From contig MLAK01000035.1 in NCBI GenBank assembly GCA_001839685.1, positions 54,911 through 118,910 of the forward strand: 64,000 bases of DNA, given 5' to 3'. Both the position numbers and the translations under genes were made by a program. A model generated the notes under the pieces. It was not told the DNA's origin. It saw nothing but the letters and a program-made list of their open reading frames with translations, and did no database searches. Below, piece after piece: positions 47,896 through 58,185 of the stretch. Source of the DNA: Tritrichomonas foetus (Eukaryota > Parabasalia > Tritrichomonadida > Tritrichomonadidae). Each line of letters starts with the position of its first letter. The stretch's first letter is position 1.

Positions 47896-50800
47896 TTACT
47901 GAGCTTTCTTATGGGGTTTGCCAGTTTTATATGGTGAATATGGAAGGAGGAGTTGGCCCGCTTCAAGATTATATGCAATGTAAATTGAGATAGCAATTGT
48001 AAGAACAACAGATATATAGAAGAGAACATTATCCCACTCATGGTGTGAAATACTGAGGTAAATTGATGCCCATGAGAAGTTGCCTCTAATAACAGTTACT
48101 CTAACTCTTTCACCAGTCTTCTTATGCTCGAAGATTACATCGCCCTGTTGACCAAAGGCTGGGAATACTTCGAGTCTTGCGACTGATGGTTTAATGAATG
48201 TGATTCCCATTCCAAGTGGAAGTTCATATGTAATATCGTCTGTATTTGCTGGTGCAAGCGAGATATCTTGGTATCTCTGGAACTTAGAGAATGATACAAC
48301 AATTGTTGGTGTAATTAAGAATGCTGTAGCATTACTTTTTACATCAATACCACCCTTAAGCTTCAAGTTAGCGTTTGCTGATTCAACAGTAACTTCTAAG
48401 TATGAGTGTGTTGGGCAAAGACGCTTTGGATAATATTCAATCTTGCAGTAATCAGCACCATTGTTAACAATGTGTCTGACTTTTCCGCATTCGATTGCAT
48501 CCCACTTACACTTATAATATATGTCGTCAGCGAAAGTGAGATTAGTTTGATCAATACTTTGTGTACTGAATTGTTTGTCGATTCTGTAAAGGTCGTCAGC
48601 AATCTTCTTAAGAGAAACTGATTCTACCTTAACTACAGTAACGACTGTTTCGATTTCTGGAGTGCATTGAATAATAGTCTTACCAATGCTGTGTGCAGAA
48701 ACAAGACCGCCCTTCGTAACTGATGCAACTCTTGGGTTGAAGGACTTGAAGTCTTGCTTAGGATCTTGGCACTTCAGTAAAATAGTAGCGCCTTCTTGGA
48801 TTGTTGGATTGGTTGGATAGATGAGTTTTCTTGGATACAACAATGTTTCATGACTAAGTTCCCAATAGTTTGGAATTGAAACAGTTGTTGAAACAAGAAC
48901 AGGCTTTGTAAATTCAACAGGAACATCGAATGTGTATGATCCATCATAATTCACAACTGCGTATGACTGGTTGAATTCAACAATTGAGCCATTGAATGGT
49001 GAATACAATTGTGAATCTGGATCAATGACACGTGGACGAACCACTTGGGCAGCAAGGGATTGTAATAACATCATCTTTGGAGCAGTTATAGAAACAGAGC
49101 GTGATTGCCATTGTTGCTTATATTGAACAACTAAAATGTAACGGCCTTCACTGCCAGCAGTGATTGTTCCTTCTTTGGAAATAGATGTATATTTCATTCC
49201 TTGGTCTGCATTTAATGGAGTAAGAGTGTATGTAACATCTAAGTTATTTTCGATTTGGACATTATAAGATGAACCAATTGGAATCTTTATATGTTCTGGA
49301 TCTAAAATAGTCAACTTATAATCGAAATAGATAGTAATTGTCTTGCTAAGGTGTTGTGGGGTTGTAGCAGTAATGATAACAACACCTTCTTTGGTTCCTT
49401 GGACGATTAATGAGTTATCATAAAGTTTCTCCCATTGATCGTTTCCATCAACATTCCATCCAACACTGCTTGCTGGAATTTGGCCGTTATCTGTTTCAAT
49501 GAATGGGCGAATATGAACATATGAACCAACATAGACGTGGTCACTGTCATAATCAAGGATTAGATCTTTAGCATCAAGAACACGGATATGGAGTGTAGCT
49601 GGACCAATCTTTGGATTCTCTGGAACTGATGCAATTACATCAATGCTTCCGGACTTAAGCGCATGAGCTATTGCGTTATCTTCAATTGCAACAATATCAT
49701 TATTTGTTGATTCAATTTTAATCATATCAAGTTTTTCGGGTCCACCGTAAACTTTAAGTGTCTTCTTTTCGTCAACAAACATTGTAATACTGTCATAAGG
49801 GAATTGCATTGTTTCGTAAACGTTGATGTCGTGTGTACGACGAACATCATCAGCAATTAATTCAATTTCGAAACGGCCTGCTTCAGTCATAGTGATTTCC
49901 CATTTTCCTGTTTCTGGATTAAGACGCAAATTTTCAGGATAAGCTGTCCATTTAATATGCTGGTAAGATTTTGGTGAAATCTTCTTTCCTTCTGAAGTAA
50001 GAAGACTTGTAGTGAATTCCAATGTTTGCCCAATGACTGCATCATGGGGACCTTCGATGAGAAGTGATGCAGCACTTTCGGTTTGGACTGGAATTTCAAG
50101 TTTATTTTCAGGAATACATTTATCGAAAATTGTAACAATACGGGATGATTGTTGATTTGGATAAACTAAGAATTTACGCTCATCAATTTCAGCAGCATCA
50201 CCTTTCAAGAAGAAAATGCCGCTACCATCAATGATTTGTGCAACAGTTGGTAAAGTATTCTTAGCATAAAGAATGAATGGTAATTCTTCATTAATTGAAT
50301 GTGGCATAATAACTTTCACATGTAATTTTTGTGTAGTGAGTGTTTTATCAGTTTCAATAGAAATTGTTACATCTTCTGTTACTGTGAATGAATCAGTAAC
50401 AACGAAAGTATTTCCAGATGTAGTTGTAGCTATAATGTTTGTATTGGGATCGTTGAAGATGGCCAGATTTTCATTATCCTTTCCAAATGCATAAAGATTA
50501 AGACTCATATTGTGACCGTATGGAATCCTAACTTCTGAAATGATAGTTGTATTATCGAAAATGGTGGAATTCACAAAATTGCATTGTGGATCATCGTTTG
50601 CGTGTTCATCAAATGGGAAGAGTCCAAGATGTGAAATTGATTTAGAAATAACTTGGAACTTCTTTTCAGCACGAATTGGATTCTTGTTGAGCTCAGTTTT
50701 CTCATTTTGAACAATAAGAGTGCATTCACCAATGAAATCTTGGTCAAATGTGATTGATTGTTTTATTTCATTAAATGCGACTTTTACGTTTCCACAATCG

Positions 50801-52599
50801 ACTTGATTTATCTGGCTACTATTTCCCCAGCGAACTGGACCACCACGGCGGACAAGATAGATAGGAACCAAAGATGTGCCAACAAGTGGTGAACCGACGT
50901 TAAGATGTTCGATTACAGAAATAAGTTTCTTTTCAGATTGCATTGAATCAACAGTCACTGTAATGTGAGTGAATCCCTGTCTAAGACCGACAAGATCACT
51001 GCTGATGATTGATGGATCTTCTGCTTCAATGACAGCTTTTGTAATAAAGTCAAATTGGTTATTGTTTTCATCATAACCAACTGTGCGAACTGGAAGGATG
51101 TCATTAACATACAACTCGGTATGGTCAAGATATGGGGTAACAGAAACGAGATTGGAAATATAAACTTTGAGTTCACAATGATAACCTTCGAGTTTTGTAT
51201 CATACACCTTTATTGTGGTTTCACCAACGTTATGTGTTGTGATAACGTGTTTTGTAATGACATAGCCATCTTCCTCTTTACGAGTGCTGGCGTTTTCATC
51301 GAAGGAAATGACATTGTGGTCGTATTCATACTTGAAGAAGCCAGAGCCGCCTCTGATGACGAATTCATAGCCATCGTGACCAAGTGGAATACGAACTGAT
51401 GGTGGGTCGATGACTGGTGGTGGACAAGTATAAACAATTCCAGTAACAGTGAAGTTTTTGATGTTGGCTGGGCTGGCAGAAACTGAGTGGCGTCCTGGTG
51501 TAAGGTACGCGTTAGAGACATCCCATTGAAGGTTTACTGGTTTGATAAGGGTGTGTCCGTCAGAAATTAATTCAATTGTATCTGTGTTTGGCTCAAATGG
51601 TCCCTTTGTGCCGGCTTCCTTGCAGCGATATTTGATCCACTGTGGTGGCCAAACGCTGTTATCTGGTAATCTTACGATAATGTCGGCATTTGTGATACTC
51701 ACGATTAATTTCATATCACGGGCGATGACGGAAGTGCGGCCTACAATATTGGCATGAACTAAAGCTGATTTAGAAACTGTGGCGATTGTAGTATTTGTCG
51801 AAAAGATGGAATATGAATCAGTTTCGTTATTACGAGATAAGTCGATTCTGTCTGATTCTAAGTGGTTTGTAACAACTTCGTTGTTTTTTGTAACGTAAGC
51901 CTGGTATAAATTGAGGGTAGTTTCGGCGCCTGGCATTAAATAAACGCGGTTCGGATAGAAAAGGATTGGATCGACGAAATTGAGAGTTTGTCTGGCTGTT
52001 GGAACATCTGCATAATCAGGAAGTCTGCATGTTAATACTGTATCGGCGATTCTTGTTGGTTTCAAAATCATTAAAAAGACTGGAAGCGAATCCTTGTATT
52101 TTGTCTTGAGTGGGGTCTCTTCGATTGGCGGGAGAATGAATGGTCTGTCTTCTTTGTCTTCTGAGTCCCATTCGACATTTACACCGTTAAGTGACGTGAA
52201 ATAAATATTGCTTTTCGATAAGGCGTATAACTTGAATTTGCAGTAAGAATTAACGTAAAGTGATTCAACTGTTGAGCTGATTGTAATATGATGGATAATA
52301 TCGATATAAACTTGGATTTTCGCTGATTCGCCATTATAAGTTGCGGTGATTTCTGAAGCCATCGGCTCAACTCCGTGATAATTAACAACAACGCGAACAA
52401 CGGTATTTCTACTATTAGATTTGACTGGTTCAATGGAAATAAGATCGTCATTTTGTGAGATAAATTGAACATCGGGATAATTACTTGATACCTCTTGGAA
52501 CGGCTTCGTAGGAGTTCCCTCGACCCAAATCGGGAGTCTGAGGATGTTGTCGGAAAGCTTCAATTCACAAAGGGTTAGGATGGGTAAAAGCAACAACAT
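47896..52599 (-). CDS. NUP210: nuclear pore membrane glycoprotein gp210 (Nup210)
   Basis: 1,567 residues. A signal peptide spans about 1-12 (LLLLPILTLC). The very long lumenal part is built of repeated Ig-like/BIG2 beta domains, for example RIPLGHDGYEFVIRGGSGFF and HVYVGSYVHIRPF. One membrane helix lies at about 1522-1542 and is followed by a 25-residue basic tail. The order, length and start (LKLSDNILRLPIW then ISIEPV) match gp210, which anchors the nuclear pore from the lumenal side. The divergent neighbour is the membrane ATPase gene, 467 bp away. Confidence 0.9.
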   Translation of the reverse strand: MLLLLPILTLCELKLSDNILRLPIWVEGTPTKPFQEVSSNYPDVQFISQNDDLISIEPVKSNSRNTVVRVVVNYHGVEPMASEITATYNGESAKIQVYIDIIHHITISSTVESLYVNSYCKFKLYALSKSNIYFTSLNGVNVEWDSEDKEDRPFILPPIEETPLKTKYKDSLPVFLMILKPTRIADTVLTCRLPDYADVPTARQTLNFVDPILFYPNRVYLMPGAETTLNLYQAYVTKNNEVVTNHLESDRIDLSRNNETDSYSIFSTNTTIATVSKSALVHANIVGRTSVIARDMKLIVSITNADIIVRLPDNSVWPPQWIKYRCKEAGTKGPFEPNTDTIELISDGHTLIKPVNLQWDVSNAYLTPGRHSVSASPANIKNFTVTGIVYTCPPPVIDPPSVRIPLGHDGYEFVIRGGSGFFKYEYDHNVISFDENASTRKEEDGYVITKHVITTHNVGETTIKVYDTKLEGYHCELKVYISNLVSVTPYLDHTELYVNDILPVRTVGYDENNNQFDFITKAVIEAEDPSIISSDLVGLRQGFTHITVTVDSMQSEKKLISVIEHLNVGSPLVGTSLVPIYLVRRGGPVRWGNSSQINQVDCGNVKVAFNEIKQSITFDQDFIGECTLIVQNEKTELNKNPIRAEKKFQVISKSISHLGLFPFDEHANDDPQCNFVNSTIFDNTTIISEVRIPYGHNMSLNLYAFGKDNENLAIFNDPNTNIIATTTSGNTFVVTDSFTVTEDVTISIETDKTLTTQKLHVKVIMPHSINEELPFILYAKNTLPTVAQIIDGSGIFFLKGDAAEIDERKFLVYPNQQSSRIVTIFDKCIPENKLEIPVQTESAASLLIEGPHDAVIGQTLEFTTSLLTSEGKKISPKSYQHIKWTAYPENLRLNPETGKWEITMTEAGRFEIELIADDVRRTHDINVYETMQFPYDSITMFVDEKKTLKVYGGPEKLDMIKIESTNNDIVAIEDNAIAHALKSGSIDVIASVPENPKIGPATLHIRVLDAKDLILDYDSDHVYVGSYVHIRPFIETDNGQIPASSVGWNVDGNDQWEKLYDNSLIVQGTKEGVVIITATTPQHLSKTITIYFDYKLTILDPEHIKIPIGSSYNVQIENNLDVTYTLTPLNADQGMKYTSISKEGTITAGSEGRYILVVQYKQQWQSRSVSITAPKMMLLQSLAAQVVRPRVIDPDSQLYSPFNGSIVEFNQSYAVVNYDGSYTFDVPVEFTKPVLVSTTVSIPNYWELSHETLLYPRKLIYPTNPTIQEGATILLKCQDPKQDFKSFNPRVASVTKGGLVSAHSIGKTIIQCTPEIETVVTVVKVESVSLKKIADDLYRIDKQFSTQSIDQTNLTFADDIYYKCKWDAIECGKVRHIVNNGADYCKIEYYPKRLCPTHSYLEVTVESANANLKLKGGIDVKSNATAFLITPTIVVSFSKFQRYQDISLAPANTDDITYELPLGMGITFIKPSVARLEVFPAFGQQGDVIFEHKKTGERVRVTVIRGNFSWASIYLSISHHEWDNVLFYISVVLTIAISIYIAYNLEAGQLLLPYSPYKTGKPHKKAQ

Positions 52600-53066
52600 T
52601 TTTATTTAATTTAATTTATATCTTTTTCAATCGATCAAGGAAAAAAAAAAAATTAAACCGCGAAACTAAACGTTTTTTGGACGATAGGAGCTTATGAGAA
52701 GATATCATAAAAGAAAAATTGGAAAATCAAAACGTCTAAGATCTAAACATCTCTACTTCTTATTCACCAAAGAAACATATTTTCCACTATTTGTATATTT
52801 TCAACATATATATCGACATAGCAAAAGTAAATATAGCCATTAACATAAATTTTATTAAGCAATTATTGAGATAACATATGAAACCATGACAAACAAACTT
52901 TCTGTGAAATGATCTCATTTTCTGAAATCAAAGCGACATCACATAGTAAAAAGTGACAAGACCAAAAAAGTGCGGAATTTCAGAAAAGTGACGATTTTCG
53001 AAAAAAAGTGAAGTTTTATTTTGATTGAATTGACATAAAATAATTGAATAAAAAAAAAGGAAAATT
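52600..53066. promoter_or_regulatory. divergent promoter region with AAAGTG repeats
   Basis: 467 bp between Nup210 and the ATPase gene. Four spaced AAAAGTG/AAAAAGTG copies occur between about 52947 and 53011, at intervals near 20 bp, upstream of the ATPase start. Their regulatory role is inferred. Confidence 0.4.
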
Positions 53067-54401
53067 ATGTCTGAAGAAGCTCTTTCTCCAACAAGTCAAA
53101 GCTCAGATCAAAAACCGGAAAAAAGAGCAACTCCACAACCAGCATCGAAAACAAATCATAACAAACCAACTAATCAACTCGATAATCAAAAACTTTTTAT
53201 CATAATTGGCGCCGTCGTCGTTCTAATTATTGCTGTACTCCTTTTCTTTTTCTTATCGTCATCAAAGCCACGCGAGATTGTAGTAAACGAGCCTCTTCCT
53301 TATATTTTCAATAAACAATTTAAATCCGAATTAAACACGTTTATTTCACAGCCAAGACACAAAGATGTTCTCATCGTTTATGGTCCTTCAGGTATGGGTA
53401 AGACCCGTGGTCTCAATTTGTATGCAACTGAATTAAATTCGAAAGAATATTTAACATTCGATTTCGATTTCAAATCAATCAGTCAATACGCAAATGATGA
53501 CGATTTTGTTTTATATCTTCAATCAGTGATTACAACTTCAATGAAATTACTCGACACTCGATCAGCCCGCACACAAGATATTATTGAATCTGTCAAACTT
53601 GTAGAAGCTCTTACGTCTATTGAGAGACCTATTAAAGAATCCAAACAAGTATGTAAAGATGTTTTATTCCAAAGAATAGCACAAGCTCTATTTTGTATCA
53701 CAGAATCAATTAAAACATCACCTGAAATCGCATTAAACGCACTTTTTGAAGCCTTCAATGCATTGGAACCACTTTCACCTGTTGTCATTGTTCATGACAT
53801 TTCACACTTGTTGAAATCGAAATCAGAAACAATCAGAGGTATTGTTGGAACATTTTGGAGAATTTGTGATAGCTTTTCATCTGATTATCGATCACTTCCG
53901 ATAATTATTGAATTGCCTGATGAAATCTCTCTCATTCAATTGTCTACTAAAGAAACAGTTCATGCATTTCGCGTAGGTGAATTCGATCTCGAAACTGCCA
54001 GGCAAGAACTCGTAAATGAGCAAATGTTTTCATTATCAGATTTTCAATTCGCTATTGAGAAATTCGGTGGACATGGAAGAAATATTGCCCAATTTCGTGA
54101 TAAGTTATTGGAAGGGACGTCACCACAAAACGTTTATAGACTACTCATGAAACAACAGAAAGATCGAGTTGTTACTTCGATTTTGCTTGATGCTTCAAAA
54201 GAAGAAGTAAAACAACGCTCGGCCTTTTTGAAGCAGCTTTCATCGAAGCAGTCTATGCCAATTCAACCAAATTTGCCATTCGTGGATCACTTCCTTCAAT
54301 GGAAAGTTGTATCGTTGTTAAATATGACACATTGCAGCTTGCCTGATAAACTCACAGAAAAAGTTGTTGTTGATGTAGTGAATAGCAAATTCCGTAATTG
54401 A
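53067..54401 (+). CDS. membrane-anchored P-loop ATPase
   Basis: 444 residues. A Pro/Ser-rich cytosolic leader (1-42) is followed by one membrane helix (about 43-64). The domain after it carries Walker A GPSGMGKT at about 107-114 and a Walker B-like PVVIVHDISHL. The rest is helical and resembles the AAA/STAND-type ATPase_2 group, with a final small helical segment. The orientation is unknown: the P-loop should face the cytosol, matrix or hydrogenosomal side. No exact orthologue is recognised. Similar architecture occurs in organelle-membrane AAA proteins. Confidence 0.75.
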   Translation: MSEEALSPTSQSSDQKPEKRATPQPASKTNHNKPTNQLDNQKLFIIIGAVVVLIIAVLLFFFLSSSKPREIVVNEPLPYIFNKQFKSELNTFISQPRHKDVLIVYGPSGMGKTRGLNLYATELNSKEYLTFDFDFKSISQYANDDDFVLYLQSVITTSMKLLDTRSARTQDIIESVKLVEALTSIERPIKESKQVCKDVLFQRIAQALFCITESIKTSPEIALNALFEAFNALEPLSPVVIVHDISHLLKSKSETIRGIVGTFWRICDSFSSDYRSLPIIIELPDEISLIQLSTKETVHAFRVGEFDLETARQELVNEQMFSLSDFQFAIEKFGGHGRNIAQFRDKLLEGTSPQNVYRLLMKQQKDRVVTSILLDASKEEVKQRSAFLKQLSSKQSMPIQPNLPFVDHFLQWKVVSLLNMTHCSLPDKLTEKVVVDVVNSKFRN

Positions 54402-54918
54402 TGCAAATATCGAAAATGTCATTATTTATAAACATTCTTATGACTAGTACTCTTTGTTTTTCTTTCGATGTTTGTTTTTCATTTTTGATAACTGCTCTAT
54501 TTATTACTATTTTTCTCGAGAAACAATCATAGAATTGTTCTAAAATTATAATAGCTAATCGAAATTGATGTTATTTTGAGCGGTCTGCTAAAGTATTTCT
54601 GCCAACTTTCCCAACGATAAGAGAAAGTTTGTTTAGTATTATCCATCATATTTCACAATTAGATCTAAAATCTTTATACGAGTTTATCTATATTTGGTTC
54701 AATTAATGATATTGTAATTTGACTCTGTTCTTATTCTATATTATGTTTCTATATTTCAATTGAAACCTATTGGAAAACATCAGATACCAGACGAAAATAA
54801 AACAATTTAAATAATGTATGATCAGATTCTACTAAATAACTGGAAAATAAATGATAAATAAAGTAACAGATAGGAATATTTACAAAAAAGTTCAATTTCA
54901 ACCATTCAGAGTGCAATT
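54402..54918. other. convergent intergenic region
   Basis: 517 bp between two convergent 3' ends, AT-rich, nothing recognised. Confidence 0.4.
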
Positions 54919-56256
54919 TCAACCTGTTGGCATAACGAATTCTTCAACCATATCACCAATTTCAACATCATCTCCAGAAACTCCATACCAAAATGAGAGT
55001 GCCATCGCCTGCTCTTCAGACATATCAATATCCTGAGCAACAATTGCACAAGTTTCAAGGAGAGAGTCAAGCTCAGGTTTTTCTAAATACTTAGTAATCC
55101 TTCTTCTAAAAGCTGATCCAAGTGATGACAAAAATGGCGTCACTTCGATATCATTTGTAAGTCCAAGATCCTCGAAAATAAAAGGCCACTTTGACATTTC
55201 ATTCGAGAGACTTTCAATATCGTCAGGAAGTTTCATTAAAGCTAATGTGATTGACCAATCAGGAATATATCTAATAGGAACCTCTCTCCAAGTTATTTCT
55301 GAGTTGATCATTTCTTCAACCCATTCTCTATCTTCTGCATAAAGTGCAGGAACTGCAGCCAAAAGTAAGAAGTTTGCTGGATCATCATCAGTCAATGAAA
55401 TTCCAAACTTCCAGAGAGACAAAGAAGTTTCAAAACAGCATCTCCTGAATGCAAAGCGTGCAACAAATGCAATCAAATCTAAGAAATCTTTCCTGGCTGG
55501 TGACACCAATAGTTTGGACTTCATTGGAACGAAATTTGAAGGAAGTGATTGCTGGAGAATGTAAAGACCTCTTAAGGCAATTTCAGTTGCACTTTCAAAT
55601 TCTCTTTGAAAAAGCAAAGATTGGCATAAAATTGGAAGAACGGGTGGAGAAAAGTGAGCGGACTGCCCAAGTTGCATAATTCCCTCGGCGTCATTCAGCC
55701 TGGCAAGTGCCCGATAAATTGATGACTGCTGCTCACCATACTCTGTATATTCAACCTTATAATTATTATTCGAATCCGATACGAAATTGAAAAACTGGGG
55801 AATATTATTTGGCCACTTTTTCAATTTACTCATGAATCTGATTGATGCTGATGATTTTGGAAGCTTCAAACAATCATCGAAATGATTTGTTTTAATAATT
55901 GTTTTTAATTCACGAACAAGGTTTAATTTTTGCATAGAAAATTTGTTTTCGTGGGCAGCTTTTTCTTCAGCAACTTTTTGAGAAGCTTCAAGGAGGCTGG
56001 CGAATTCTAATTCTTCATCATACGAATTTCGCTTTGTCTTTTTGTTCTTTTTCGGCGGAGGAGGTGGGGGTGGAGCTGCTGTGACGACCATTTGAGGAAC
56101 TTCTGGAATTTCGCCACTGTCTTCGTTGATGAGGACAGATAAATCTGGCGTTTCGTTTGTTTGATTAACCGGATCGATATCATCGAGGTTCTCCTGCTTT
56201 TTTGGTTTTTTAGCCTCGAGCTGCTGACGAAGCCATTTGATTTGACGAGATGACAT
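54919..56256 (-). CDS. TCF25: TCF25/Rqc1-type ribosome quality control protein
   Basis: 445 residues from the chosen start MSSRQIKWLRQQLEAKK, which matches the family's usual N-terminus; 14 in-frame upstream residues are unlike it. A Pro-run and Lys-rich linker follows (PPPPPPPKKNKKTKR). The TCF25 helical-repeat domain spans about 150-440: YGEQQSSIYRALARLND, PPVLPILCQSLLFQREFESA, FVARFAFRRCCFETSLSLWKF, DDDPANFLLLAAVPAL. In yeast and animals the protein works with the Ltn1/Listerin ligase on stalled 60S subunits and shapes Lys48 ubiquitin chains. The last residues are acidic. Confidence 0.88.
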   Translation of the reverse strand: MSSRQIKWLRQQLEAKKPKKQENLDDIDPVNQTNETPDLSVLINEDSGEIPEVPQMVVTAAPPPPPPPKKNKKTKRNSYDEELEFASLLEASQKVAEEKAAHENKFSMQKLNLVRELKTIIKTNHFDDCLKLPKSSASIRFMSKLKKWPNNIPQFFNFVSDSNNNYKVEYTEYGEQQSSIYRALARLNDAEGIMQLGQSAHFSPPVLPILCQSLLFQREFESATEIALRGLYILQQSLPSNFVPMKSKLLVSPARKDFLDLIAFVARFAFRRCCFETSLSLWKFGISLTDDDPANFLLLAAVPALYAEDREWVEEMINSEITWREVPIRYIPDWSITLALMKLPDDIESLSNEMSKWPFIFEDLGLTNDIEVTPFLSSLGSAFRRRITKYLEKPELDSLLETCAIVAQDIDMSEEQAMALSFWYGVSGDDVEIGDMVEEFVMPTG

Positions 56257-56915
56257 TTGCCTCTGTCGAGAAAAAAATGAAAATCTTGGTTTGACCAAAT
56301 TCCAAAATTTTCATCGAAAATTTTGATCAAGCATTCAAAAAGAAACAATGACATGGATAAAATTTTCTCAAAATAAACCAACTTTTTCAAAGATATTGTT
56401 ACATATGAAAGAGGGTGATACTCTCCAAAATGTCGAATTTTAATATTTAGAAAATTTCATTCAGTAGGATGATTTAGAGTCATATTTATATGATATTAGT
56501 GTTGTCAGTTTGATCTTTAAAATTAGACAATTTCATTTCGACATTTGTTCCTTCTACTTTATCTAATTCATTTCTCCATTCACTTTCGAATTGTTCTTTC
56601 TCATATACCAATGTTCATTACTTTCACTCTCTTGGAAAAAGTAGAAAACTTTGTTAGACAGTCAAAATTGTTTTACTTCATGATATTTTGCCAGTATCAC
56701 AATATTCTATCCGAAAATCAGTTAAATAGTTTGATATAGATATATTGTTGCATAATATTTATTGACAATCATTGTATTATTACCTTTAACATTCGTTCTC
56801 CACAGCATCTGAAATCAAACTTAAAACAGAAATTTGCTAAATTTAGGATATGTGTTAGACATGATTAAAAAAGAAATATTAAACAAGATTAAATAAAGAT
56901 ATAAAATCATTACAT
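56257..56915. other. intergenic, nothing recognised
   Basis: 659 bp between two minus-strand genes. Short frames on either strand have no recognisable features. Confidence 0.4.
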
Positions 56916-57917
56916 TTATTTTGTTGAAGAAGCTTCTAACAAAGCCGTATTTACAACCAAAGGATCGCCCCTTACAATATGAATTGCATTATCACCTGTT
57001 TCATTCGATTTCAATACATTTATTATGGCCAATTGATTATCACTCATATTAGTTGCCGGCATGTCTTCAGGAACAGCATAGAAAGGCTGAGCGTTTGTTA
57101 AAATATTATTCACAAATTCTTTAGTCGCTTTTCTGAGTGTTTTATTTTGAGCCTTAGAATATTCTTTCAACACATCATTTTCATCTTCTTGTGGTTCGAT
57201 TCCAAGCAAATCAAAAATACTTTCATCTTGGCTTCTCGAAATGATTTCTAATGCAAAATCAGATAGATCACCAAGATATTCAATCGCTCCAATTAAAGAT
57301 GAATCAATAGTTGATGTGACGAAATTGTAAGATTGAACTTCAATCAAAATTTGGTTAAGTGAACAAATTGTGGATTTTCCAACACCTTTAATTCCAATAA
57401 CAGCCACTTTTTGTGGACTTTGAGATACTTGTGAAATTGTCTCATTAATCAAAGCTGATGCAGCTTCTTGACTCGTTGCAGAAATGGCTATTGTTGGGCC
57501 AAATGTTTGTGTGAATTCACCAAGCCAATCAATGGCAACTTCTTTTGGAATCAGATCAATTTTATTTAAAACATGAATTAATGTTTTACCTTTCTCTTTT
57601 GCAAGTTTTTCTGCTTCTTCAAGCCTACACGAAATTGGATCTCTTGCATCAAGAACTTGGAGAATTATGTCTGATTGCTCAATTGATGAAATAAGTTCAT
57701 TATATGATAACTTCGCTGATTCAATTTCCTTGTTATGGATAGATAATGCTTCATCTTGAAGATGCTGAAGCTCAGCTTCAAGCAATTGAATATTATCTGT
57801 ATTTGTATTTTTCATGAGAGAAGATAAAGTTTTATTCTTGTTTTTCTTTGATTTCTTATTGTTTGCTGGAGCGTTTTTTGGGTCTTGTTTCGAATTTTTG
57901 ACCTTTCTTTTTCCCAT
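56916..57917 (-). CDS. nucleostemin/Nug1-type circularly permuted GTPase, short
   Basis: 333 residues. A basic N-terminus (GKRKVKNSKQD...NNKKSKKNKNK) and a coil precede the permuted G domain (about 75-230). It has DIILQVLDARDP, G4 LIHVLNKIDLIP and G5-like AISATS, then G1 AVIGIKGVGKSTICSL. The G3 DxPG is not visible (VTSTIDSSLIG instead). The family (GNL3L, Nug1) exports or matures the 60S ribosomal subunit from the nucleolus. Most relatives exceed 450 residues, so this is short and its GTPase cycle may be altered. A CCCGTTTAT element lies 16 bp upstream. Confidence 0.85.
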   Translation of the reverse strand: MGKRKVKNSKQDPKNAPANNKKSKKNKNKTLSSLMKNTNTDNIQLLEAELQHLQDEALSIHNKEIESAKLSYNELISSIEQSDIILQVLDARDPISCRLEEAEKLAKEKGKTLIHVLNKIDLIPKEVAIDWLGEFTQTFGPTIAISATSQEAASALINETISQVSQSPQKVAVIGIKGVGKSTICSLNQILIEVQSYNFVTSTIDSSLIGAIEYLGDLSDFALEIISRSQDESIFDLLGIEPQEDENDVLKEYSKAQNKTLRKATKEFVNNILTNAQPFYAVPEDMPATNMSDNQLAIINVLKSNETGDNAIHIVRGDPLVVNTALLEASSTK

Positions 57918-57932
57918 TGGAGAAAAAAGTGA

Positions 57933-57941
57933 ATAAACGGG
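57933..57941 (-). promoter_or_regulatory. CCCGTTTAT element upstream of the GTPase gene
   Basis: CCCGTTTAT in gene orientation, ending 15 bp before the ATG at 57917. It is one of the clearest copies of the recurrent element. Confidence 0.4.
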
Positions 57942-57982
57942 CTCTGGTCATGCCCAGAATTTTTTTACTATGGAAAAAAAAT

Positions 57983-58136
57983 GATAACTCATAAAGTGAA
58001 TTAATAGCTCATAAAGTGAAGTAATAAGTTATTACTAATAACTAATAAAGTGAAGCAATAACTAATAAAGTGAAGCAATAGCTCAGAAAGTGAAACAGTA
58101 ACTAATAAAGTAAAATAATAACTCATAAAGTGAATC
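57983..58136. repeat. degenerate tandem repeat, unit about 22 bp
   Basis: At least six imperfect copies of a unit like AATAACTAATAAAGTGAAGC, some with CTCATAAAGTGAA, lie between the GTPase start and the 3' end of the poly-Glu gene. It is non-coding and rich in AAAGTGA. Confidence 0.8.
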
Positions 58137-58185
58137 AAGAAATATTTCAGGAAAAGGATAATATAACACATTTTTATATTGTTTA

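Noticed and set aside
57983..58136. CRISPR-like array
   Set aside because: Units are degenerate and contiguous, without unique spacers, and the genome is eukaryotic.
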